DNA of 42,775 nt from Gammaproteobacteria bacterium. GTDB lineage: Bacteria > Pseudomonadota > Gammaproteobacteria > Nitrosococcales > Methylophagaceae. The stretch lies in contig JAQRMU010000055.1 in the NCBI GenBank assembly GCA_028598975.1, positions 1 through 42,775 of the forward strand, in the 5' to 3' direction. Shown here one piece after another: positions 36,797 to 42,775 of this stretch (position 1 is the first letter of the stretch; every line of letters starts with the position of its first letter). The position numbers and the translations under genes are program-made. A model generated the notes under the pieces. The model ran no database searches. It was not told the DNA's origin and saw nothing but the letters and a program-made list of their open reading frames with translations.

Positions 36797-38242
36797 ATGA
36801 AACAATCATTTCCAACATTCCATAATGCTCAGGTTTTAGTTATTGGCGATCTGATGCTTGATAGTTTTTATTACGGCAAAGCCAGCCGTATTTCACCCGA
36901 AGCACCAGTACCGGTCGTTAATGTTGAACGATTGGAAGATGTACCCGGCGGCGCGGCAAATGTTGCCATGAATATTGCGTCATTAGGCTCTACTTGCCAA
37001 ATTAGTGGCATCACAGGTCAGGATAGTGCCGCAGAAACATTACGACAACGATTAAACTCAGTGGGAGTTAGCTGTGCTTTTCACCAGTCAGCGACAGCCG
37101 GCACCATCATCAAGCAACGTGTTATTAGCAACCATCAGCAATTATTACGAATGGACTTTGAATCACCTTTTGCCAGTGACGAATGGACAGGGCTACAAGC
37201 TTTAGTTGAACCTACGATGGCTGAAACTTCAGTGATGGTTTTGTCAGATTATAATAAAGGCACACTTGCTGACCCTCAGTACTGGATTAACTTAGCAAAA
37301 CAGCATCAGATCCCGGTGTTGGTTGATCCGAAAGGGGACGATTTCACAAAATACCGTGGTGCCGATCTGTTGACGCCAAATATGACCGAGTTTGAAGTCG
37401 TTGTTGGCAAAGCAACATCAGAAGCAGATTTGAGAGAGAAAGCCTTGGTGCTTATTGATGAACTTGAATTGGGTGCAATTCTAATCACACGAAGTGAGCA
37501 CGGCATGTCGCTAATTCGTAAAGACCAACCAGAGTTTCACCTGCCAGCGATAGCGAAAGAAGTCGCTGATGTGACAGGGGCTGGAGATACGGTTATTTCA
37601 ACACTAGCAGCTACATTAGCTGCGGGTGAAAGCATGGAAAAAGCAGTGACCTTGGCTAATGTCGCAGCCAGTATTGTTGTGAGCAAGTTAGGCACGGCAA
37701 CAGTGAGTGGCCCTGAGTTACAAGTTGAATATGAACGTCATCAAGGGAGTAATAATACCGACCATAGTATTGCTGGCGTAGTCACTGTTGAGCAACTTAA
37801 ATTAGCGGTTGAACAAGCCAAGCAACGAGGCGAAAAAGTAGTCTTCACCAATGGTTGCTTTGATATTTTGCATGCAGGTCATGTGGCCTATTTAGAACAA
37901 GCAAGAGCGGAAGGTGATCGCCTTGTTTTAGCAATCAATACTGATGAATCTGTATCCAAATTAAAAGGCTCTGGTCGACCTATAAATACGGCTAGTCGCC
38001 GTTTGGCAGTATTGGCAGGATTAGCCTCTGTTGATTGGGTGACCTGTTTTGAGGGAGATACACCGGAAGCTTTATTGCGTGAGGTTCAGCCTGATATTTT
38101 AGTCAAAGGTGGTGACTATGATAAAAAAGGGGTTGTTGGTTGGGAGATCGTTGAGGGATATGGTGGGGAGGTTAGAGTCATGGGAATGACGGCTAATTGT
38201 TCTACTACGGCTATTGTTGAGAAGATTAGTAAGGGTACATAG
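36797..38242 (+). CDS. hldE: Bifunctional heptose kinase and ADP-heptose synthase HldE
   Basis: HldE phosphorylates D-glycero-beta-D-manno-heptose 7-phosphate at C1 and later adds AMP. The kinase domain (about residues 1-318, PfkB fold) contains VPGGAANVAMNIASLG and the anion hole TGAGDTVIS. The nucleotidyltransferase domain (about 345-481) opens FTNGCFDILHAGHVAYLEQA with the HxGH motif. The 481-residue length matches E. coli (477). It supplies waaC, while gmhA at the other side of the insertion supplies its substrate. gmhB is not seen here. Confidence 0.97.
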   Translation: MKQSFPTFHNAQVLVIGDLMLDSFYYGKASRISPEAPVPVVNVERLEDVPGGAANVAMNIASLGSTCQISGITGQDSAAETLRQRLNSVGVSCAFHQSATAGTIIKQRVISNHQQLLRMDFESPFASDEWTGLQALVEPTMAETSVMVLSDYNKGTLADPQYWINLAKQHQIPVLVDPKGDDFTKYRGADLLTPNMTEFEVVVGKATSEADLREKALVLIDELELGAILITRSEHGMSLIRKDQPEFHLPAIAKEVADVTGAGDTVISTLAATLAAGESMEKAVTLANVAASIVVSKLGTATVSGPELQVEYERHQGSNNTDHSIAGVVTVEQLKLAVEQAKQRGEKVVFTNGCFDILHAGHVAYLEQARAEGDRLVLAINTDESVSKLKGSGRPINTASRRLAVLAGLASVDWVTCFEGDTPEALLREVQPDILVKGGDYDKKGVVGWEIVEGYGGEVRVMGMTANCSTTAIVEKISKGT

Positions 38243-38273
38243 TTTCTATTTGGTTAATCACAAGGAAAAGTAA

Positions 38274-38981
38274 ATGGCAAAATTTTTAAATACGAGCGCT
38301 ACTAATTATTTTTTGGAAGATCTTATAAAATCGGCAAGAGATAGACTTATTTTAATCAGTCCATTTTTAAAGTTAAATGATCGAATCAAAGAGTTATTAG
38401 AGGATAAAAATAGGCTCAAAATTGATGTCAGAATTATTTATGGAAAAAGTGAACTCCAAAATGATGAAATTAGTTGGCTAAGCGAACTAAGTTATATTCG
38501 AACTAGTTTTTGTAAAAACCTTCATGCAAAGTGTTATATGAATGAAGAGAGCTGCATTGTAACGAGCTTAAATTTATACGAGTTTAGCCAAGTAAATAAT
38601 AATGAAATGGGCGTTGCCGTTTCTCGAATAGATGATCCTGAATTGTATCGAGATGCTTACGAAGAAGCTCAGAGAATTATTCGAATTAGCGATGAAGTGA
38701 GAATTTCAGTTGAAAAAGTAACTCCTGACTCTGGTAAAAAAGAGAAAGTTAGCTCAGAAAAAACAGAAGAAAACAGTAAACTTACCACATCAAGGTTGGC
38801 TAAAAAATTAGGAATAAAAACAGACCAATTGATGACTGAATTAGTATTGAAAGGACTTATAGAAATAAGCGATGGAAAAGAAGAACTGACAGATAAAGGT
38901 AAGAGCAGTGGTGGGGAAAGTAAAAAAAGCCGATATGGAAATGGAAGTTATTTTTTATGGGATAAAGACCTGTCTTTATAG
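38274..38981 (+). CDS. Phospholipase D-like protein with a possible winged-helix tail
   Basis: A 235-residue protein whose first ~140 residues form one PLD-like unit: DRLILISPFLKL early, then NLHAKCYMNEESCIVTSLNLYEF (H84, K86, S98, N100) and E111. The Asp of the classic HKD motif is replaced, as in some nuclease-like members. A charged linker (about 143-165) leads to a C-terminal helical part (LTTSRLAKKLGIKTDQLMTELV, then GLIEISDGKEELTDKG and GSYFLWD) that looks like a winged-helix DNA-binding domain. The sequence is AT-rich: two 60-base lines I counted have 14 and 17 G+C, against 27 in a hldE line. It is probably acquired and sits between two LPS genes and a repeat cluster. Function is unknown; DNA end processing is one guess. 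Confidence 0.75.
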   Translation: MAKFLNTSATNYFLEDLIKSARDRLILISPFLKLNDRIKELLEDKNRLKIDVRIIYGKSELQNDEISWLSELSYIRTSFCKNLHAKCYMNEESCIVTSLNLYEFSQVNNNEMGVAVSRIDDPELYRDAYEEAQRIIRISDEVRISVEKVTPDSGKKEKVSSEKTEENSKLTTSRLAKKLGIKTDQLMTELVLKGLIEISDGKEELTDKGKSSGGESKKSRYGNGSYFLWDKDLSL

Positions 38982-39009
38982 TGATGCTATCGCTACCGCT
39001 GGGCGTTCA

Positions 39010-39175
39010 TTTCTTTTGTGTACCCAAAAGAAACGAACCAAAGAAAAAGGTACTCGACATTATCGCTGGTCCTCGAAAACAGTCTATTTTGTGGCGCGGA
39101 TAAAAACTCGCTACGCTCAGACACTTATCCGCTTTTTCCACAAAAGAGACTCCTTTCAAGGGCGATAAAAACGAG
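39010..39175. repeat. Long imperfect palindrome after the PLD-like gene
   Basis: A short hairpin TTTCTTTTG/CAAAAGAAA (39010-39018, 39025-39033) precedes a ~123-base imperfect palindrome (39053-39175). Its nested arms are TTATCGC/GCGATAA (39060-39066, 39162-39168), AGTCT/AGACT (39081-39085, 39147-39151), TTTTGTGG/CCACAAAA (39087-39094, 39138-39145) and GCGGATAA/TTATCCGC (39096-39103, 39125-39132). Open frames here on both strands look like repeat by-products, not genes. It resembles dispersed intergenic repeats seen in many proteobacteria. Confidence 0.7.
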
Positions 39176-39217
39176 GCTTGGGAAAGTATTGAGTGTTGTG
39201 CATAAGCGATAAACTCC

Positions 39218-39247
39218 GTCATTCCCGCATGCTGTTAGCGGGAATCT
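39218..39247. repeat. Single half-unit of the GTCATTCCCGC repeat family (copy 3)
   Basis: GTC followed by ATTCCCGC (39221-39228) and GCGGGAAT (39238-39245), then CT, repeats the hairpin unit of copy 2 almost exactly in inverted orientation (ATTCCCGC...GCGGGAAT with ATGC in the loop). Only one unit is present, and no outer TATACCC repeat is visible. It lies just after the stop of the aldo/keto reductase gene. Confidence 0.75.
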
Positions 39248-39264
39248 ATGAACGACTCAAATAC

Positions 39265-40062
39265 CTAATCTTTATTCAAAGCAATACTTGCCTTGCGAAC
39301 ATTATCTTCAAGGTGTGCAGGGTTAATCGTACCGATGATAATGCTACTCACTGCTGGATTAGCATAAATAAGGTTAAAGTTATCCTGAGCATTATCAGGT
39401 GTTAGATGCCCACTAGCTAATGCTTTCTTAATGAATATCCCTTTATTATCCAGCTTCGCTTGGTCTAGCGCAGCCTGCTCTTGTTGATACTCTAAGTTAT
39501 GCATCACCATTGCTAGATCAGATTGTTGAAGCGCTAATAATCCACCTTCGACTGTTTTTGTAGACATGCCTGTTGCACGGATTAAACCTTGTTGTTTTAG
39601 GTCTGCTAATACTTCAAGTGCGCCTTGTTCTATGATGTGTTTGTCATTGCCATCCGAGTGAATAAGTACGATGTCTAGTACGTCACGGCGTAGGTTTTTT
39701 AGGCTTTGTTTGATGCTGTTGATGATAAATTCTGGGTTGAAGTTGTAGTGTGATTCACCTGTTCTGGCATCAAAGGTCTCACCTACTTTTGTGGCGATGA
39801 CAAATTCGTGCTGTTGTTTTGATAGCAATTCACCGAGACGTTGCTCGCTATTACCGTAAGCCGGAGCCGTATCGAGTAAGTTGATGCCTAAATCCCATGT
39901 TTGGGCGAGTAGGTTTTGTACTGTTTTGTCATCAGGTATTTTAAAGCTAGAAGGATATTTGACAGCGGTGTTTCGGCCAATTTTTACCGTGCCTAGACCG
40001 AGAGATGAAACGTGAACACCTGTCTCTGCGATATCTTTTCGCTGGTTTAAATAGGCGGTCAT
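39265..40062 (-). CDS. Aldo/keto reductase
   Basis: A 265-residue NAD(P)H-dependent oxidoreductase with a TIM barrel. The catalytic tetrad is present: D64 and Y69 (LLDTAPAYG), K92 (IATKVG) and H135 (VLIHSDG). It is shorter than most family members (300-330), with shortened loops near the C-terminus. The substrate is unknown. Its start overlaps the FAD oxidoreductase stop by four bases (ATGA), and both run toward the repeat cluster from gmhA. Co-transcription with gmhA is likely, so a link to sugar or envelope metabolism is possible but unproven. Confidence 0.87.
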   Translation of the reverse strand: MTAYLNQRKDIAETGVHVSSLGLGTVKIGRNTAVKYPSSFKIPDDKTVQNLLAQTWDLGINLLDTAPAYGNSEQRLGELLSKQQHEFVIATKVGETFDARTGESHYNFNPEFIINSIKQSLKNLRRDVLDIVLIHSDGNDKHIIEQGALEVLADLKQQGLIRATGMSTKTVEGGLLALQQSDLAMVMHNLEYQQEQAALDQAKLDNKGIFIKKALASGHLTPDNAQDNFNLIYANPAVSSIIIGTINPAHLEDNVRKASIALNKD

Positions 40063-41255
40063 TTGAATGCAGTATCCCAGAGTGCCTTGCCTATCTCTGC
40101 TTGAGGCAATGTTGGTGTTGGGTGTTTATGTGCAACTAGGTTTTTCTTGTTTAATGCATTGATAACACTGTCTGCTAAGTCAGGTGCTAATGCGAGCTTG
40201 GTTGGCCATGCGATGTGTATATTGCCTTTAGATTCAACAAAGGCTGTGTCGGGGCGTGATAGTGCTGATTGTTTGGGTTCGGCTCGGTTTATGGCATGGG
40301 TTGCCCATTCAAGTTCTGGCTGTTCAAACCACGGTAGAATCTCGTGCAATAAGGCTTCTGCTTCGCGTGTTAATTGTGCGAATGATTTGCCCACACCTTG
40401 TTCTGCAATATTGCCGCCAATATACCAAACAATATTGCCATCATCGTCTAAATGACTTGTTATAGTCGCGATTGGTGTCGAACCCGAACCTAGACTATGA
40501 GCATAAATTTGGGGAAGGGCATGGCGTTTGTCTTGGGCTTTACACATGACCATTTGTAGCGGTCTACGTTGCATGGCTGGTTTGTTAATGCCTAATGAAT
40601 CAAGTAATGGCTGATTACCTTCGCCTGCGGTGAGTACAAATTGCTGAGCTTTGATTTCAATATCATCATCAATTTGAATTGCCTGAATAGAATTTTTATC
40701 TTGTTGCCATGCGATGTCTGCATCAGCGGGTATTTGCAGTATGCGATCTTGCCAAGGTTTAGCTAAAGCATACAAGACGGTTGGAATATCTAATACGGGT
40801 TCTTCTAAGCGATATAGTGCACCTTTGAAATTGGGATCTTGAAACAATTCAGGTTGTGCTGATTTTTCGACTGTTTGCATGCGACTGCTGAGCGCTTTGC
40901 TGGCAAAAAAGGAGACAATTTTGGAGGAGAGTTGCTCTTTTGACCACATTAGCTGGTGGTCAGCTAAAACATTTACAGACGTTAAATCTACATCACCATT
41001 CCCCGCTAAGCAGTCTTTCCAACGGGCGGGCATATCACCGATGGCCTGTGTGGCTTTAGAGAGGATGCCATTGAGTGCATATTTAGCCCCACCATGGATA
41101 ATCCCTTGGGAGCTTAATGTCTGGGCGTTACCGATGGTATTATTTTCTAATAATAGAGCATGAAAGCCCATATTATTTAGACGATGATGTAGCCATAATC
41201 CAGCAATCCCAGCACCGACAATGACAACATCTGTTGTGATGATTTGTTTGGGCAT
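40059..41255 (-). CDS. FAD-dependent oxidoreductase, DAO family
   Basis: A 398-residue flavoprotein with the Rossmann FAD motif GAGIAG (14-19), an acidic LLLEN end to the next strand, and SSQGIIHGGAKYAL (about 48-61). That histidine-bearing segment is typical of the DAO fold, which includes glycerol-3-phosphate, L-2-hydroxyglutarate and amino-acid oxidoreductases. A C-terminal segment ALAPDLADSVI (about 355-365) closes the FAD site. There is no signal peptide. It lies 8 bases downstream of gmhA and overlaps the reductase gene. The exact substrate cannot be read from the sequence. Confidence 0.85.
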   Translation of the reverse strand: MPKQIITTDVVIVGAGIAGLWLHHRLNNMGFHALLLENNTIGNAQTLSSQGIIHGGAKYALNGILSKATQAIGDMPARWKDCLAGNGDVDLTSVNVLADHQLMWSKEQLSSKIVSFFASKALSSRMQTVEKSAQPELFQDPNFKGALYRLEEPVLDIPTVLYALAKPWQDRILQIPADADIAWQQDKNSIQAIQIDDDIEIKAQQFVLTAGEGNQPLLDSLGINKPAMQRRPLQMVMCKAQDKRHALPQIYAHSLGSGSTPIATITSHLDDDGNIVWYIGGNIAEQGVGKSFAQLTREAEALLHEILPWFEQPELEWATHAINRAEPKQSALSRPDTAFVESKGNIHIAWPTKLALAPDLADSVINALNKKNLVAHKHPTPTLPQAEIGKALWDTAFK

Positions 41256-41263
41256 TAACTTAG

Positions 41264-41821
41264 TTACCCGTGTTGTTCGTCTAAGGCTTCACATAGCCAA
41301 TGGCCGATAATGATATGGCCTTCTTGTACTCTGGCTGTTTCTTCACTCGGAATGCAGATGCATTGATCCGCAATATCAAGAAGCTGACCACCATGAGCGC
41401 CTGTGAATGCGATGCTTATACAGCCTGACTGTTGGGCCATTTTTAGACCATTAATCACATTGCCACTATTACCAGAGGTTGATAAACCAATTGCAATATC
41501 ACCCGGTTTAGCAAGGGCTTGAACCTGACGGTCAAAGAGTGTGTCGAAGCTATAATCATTGCCATGAGCGGTAAGAATGGATGTGTCGGTTGTCAGTGCA
41601 ATAGCTGCCAGTGGTGCACGTTGTTTGAAGTAACGGACAACAAATTCTGCGGCTAAATGTTGGGCATCTGATGCACTACCACCATTGCCAAAAAAGAGGA
41701 CTTTATTGCCCGAAGATAATGCGTCTCGAACTGTTTCAATGAGCGTTGTGACTTGAGACTCAAGTGCATACAAGCCTTCAACCATATCTTGATGGCGACT
41801 AAGGGTAGATTTGAATGACAC
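41264..41821 (-). CDS. gmhA: Phosphoheptose isomerase GmhA
   Basis: GmhA converts sedoheptulose 7-phosphate to D-glycero-D-manno-heptose 7-phosphate, the first step of ADP-heptose synthesis. The SIS domain contains FFGNGGSASDAQHLAAEFV (about residues 43-61) and LSTSGNSGNV (about 113-122). Family residues E58 (in AAEFV) and a Gln/His pair toward the end (EGHIIIGHWLCE) are present. 185 residues is close to the E. coli length (192). It provides substrate to HldE, encoded 3 kb away on the opposite strand. Confidence 0.93.
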   Translation of the reverse strand: MSFKSTLSRHQDMVEGLYALESQVTTLIETVRDALSSGNKVLFFGNGGSASDAQHLAAEFVVRYFKQRAPLAAIALTTDTSILTAHGNDYSFDTLFDRQVQALAKPGDIAIGLSTSGNSGNVINGLKMAQQSGCISIAFTGAHGGQLLDIADQCICIPSEETARVQEGHIIIGHWLCEALDEQHG

Positions 41822-41857
41822 GGCTTACCTCGTTTACGTTCTTAGGAATAAGAAAAT

Positions 41858-42775
41858 CTAGCTTTTATCAGCATAGAATAAAGGATTACCATCGGGTTGG
41901 GTTTTAAATCGCCGGTGGATCCATAAATATTGCTCAGGTGATTGTCGGATCTCTTGCTCAAGCCAATCATTAACCTGTTGCGCATCAGCAACATCATCAC
42001 CGCTAGGGAAGTTCTCAAAAGGCTTGCCTATGTCGATGGTGTAATGCCCTCGACTATCTCGTCTAGGAACAAATGGAACAACCGCCGCGCCACTTATTTT
42101 AGCTAAGCGTGCTGTCGCAGGAACAGAGGCCGCAGTGATATTGAAGAACTTGGCAAAAAGGTTTGTTTTGTGACCAAGATCTTGATCGGGTGCATACCAG
42201 ACAATTTTATTTTTACGTAAGGCGCGAATCATTGACTTGGGATCATCTCGCAAGACAATACCTTCACTATGGTGTGTTCGCGCTTTAAACATCACGGCAT
42301 TAAAAAGCAGATTATTCATTTTGCGAAACATAACATAGCAGGGATGTTTCAACATAATGAGTCGCCCGCCCATTTCCATGCTGGTGAAGTGTCCTGTTAG
42401 AAGGATAATGCCTTTGCCTTTTTCTAAGGCAGTATCAATATGTTCTAGACCAGTGTATGTCACTCTTTTTTCTAGTCGAGCATCACTTGCCCACCAACTT
42501 AATGCCGTTTCAAACAGCATAGTGCCAATAGCATGTTGATTTTTTTCAAGGAGTTGTTTTCGTTCTTTTGCTGATAGTTCTGGAAAGCAACGCTCTAAAT
42601 TTCGTTGAGCGATAAATCGTTTTTTACGAAGAATGGGTTGCATGATGGTGCTGGCGAGTCGGCCAAAGTAAACAAGGGCTTGGGCAGGTAAAAATATAGA
42701 CAGCCACATAAGGGCTAAACCGATAAAACTCAGCCAAAATCGAGGGTGTAGGAAATGCCAAGGAAAAGGAGTCAT
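41858..42775 (-). CDS. lpxL: Lipid A biosynthesis acyltransferase, LpxL/HtrB type
   Basis: This inner-membrane enzyme adds a secondary acyl chain to Kdo2-lipid IVA, or to a lipid A intermediate. The opening FLHPRFWLSFIGLALMWL (about residues 8-25) is a membrane anchor typical of the family. The HX4E catalytic motif is H129-FTSM-E134. It is followed by DQDLGHKTNLFAKFFN (about 195-210), a further family block. The 305-residue length is normal. The ATG is the last codon of the window, so extension upstream cannot be excluded, although the protein looks complete. LpxL and LpxM are hard to separate by eye. Confidence 0.88.
   Translation of the reverse strand: MTPFPWHFLHPRFWLSFIGLALMWLSIFLPAQALVYFGRLASTIMQPILRKKRFIAQRNLERCFPELSAKERKQLLEKNQHAIGTMLFETALSWWASDARLEKRVTYTGLEHIDTALEKGKGIILLTGHFTSMEMGGRLIMLKHPCYVMFRKMNNLLFNAVMFKARTHHSEGIVLRDDPKSMIRALRKNKIVWYAPDQDLGHKTNLFAKFFNITAASVPATARLAKISGAAVVPFVPRRDSRGHYTIDIGKPFENFPSGDDVADAQQVNDWLEQEIRQSPEQYLWIHRRFKTQPDGNPLFYADKS

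Noticed and set aside
39007-39222. Open frames on both strands in the stretch after the PLD-like gene
   Set aside because: They lie wholly inside the palindromic repeat and have the low-complexity FFFGSFLLGTQKK-type translation common to such repeats.

Overview
The window looks like a chromosomal segment from a Gram-negative gammaproteobacterium of low to moderate GC. The support is a three-subunit cytochrome bc1 complex, the SspA/SspB pair, LPS heptose and lipid A genes, type IV pilus assembly genes, HtpX, ZapD and the lptM-lysA-dapF-DUF484-xerC gene order. The gene content would suit a marine or methylotrophic lineage such as the Methylophaga/Piscirickettsiaceae group, but that placement is a guess from gene content, not a computed result.

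Layout. 1-4.8 kb: the 3' part of a CheB methylesterase, tRNA-Cys, a frameshifted DUF2189 membrane gene, and a probable HD-GYP-type signalling gene that has been cut in two by a decayed IS3-family element, followed by htpX. 4.9-10.9 kb (minus strand): RIO-type kinase, sspB, sspA, petC-petB-petA (bc1 complex), a pseudoazurin-like copper protein and a secreted protein of unknown function. 10.9-17.3 kb: an Atm1-type ABC exporter on the minus strand, then plus-strand fmdB, DUF502, aspS, a small zinc-finger gene, a MutT-type Nudix gene and nadA. 17.3-22.8 kb (minus strand): pilB-pilC-pilD-coaE-zapD-yacG. 22.9-26.7 kb (plus strand): lptM-lysA-dapF-DUF484-xerC. 26.7-30.1 kb: a REC-GGDEF diguanylate cyclase gene bracketed by two copies of a bipartite palindromic repeat, then a split Aer-like pair (PAS protein plus membrane chemoreceptor with a zinc-binding CZB tail). 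30.2-34.3 kb: a FadL-type porin gene with a frameshifted signal peptide, and polA. 34.4-42.8 kb: DUF2782, thrB, waaC, hldE, an AT-rich phospholipase-D-like gene followed by repeats, then an aldo/keto reductase, an FAD oxidoreductase, gmhA and an LpxL-type acyltransferase.

Functional themes. Respiratory electron transfer (bc1 plus cupredoxin), LPS inner core and lipid A synthesis (gmhA, hldE, waaC, lpxL, lptM), lysine and threonine synthesis, and signalling and surface behaviour (CheB, Aer-like pair, diguanylate cyclase, broken HD-GYP-type gene, pilus assembly).

Most of the window is housekeeping, and I do not see a convincing new multi-gene system. The most interesting unexplained material is the bipartite repeat family around the diguanylate cyclase, the IS insertion with adjacent deletion that removed the core of the HD-type gene, the long imperfect palindrome beside the AT-rich PLD-like gene, the two isolated frameshifts, and the oxidoreductase pair lodged among heptose genes.
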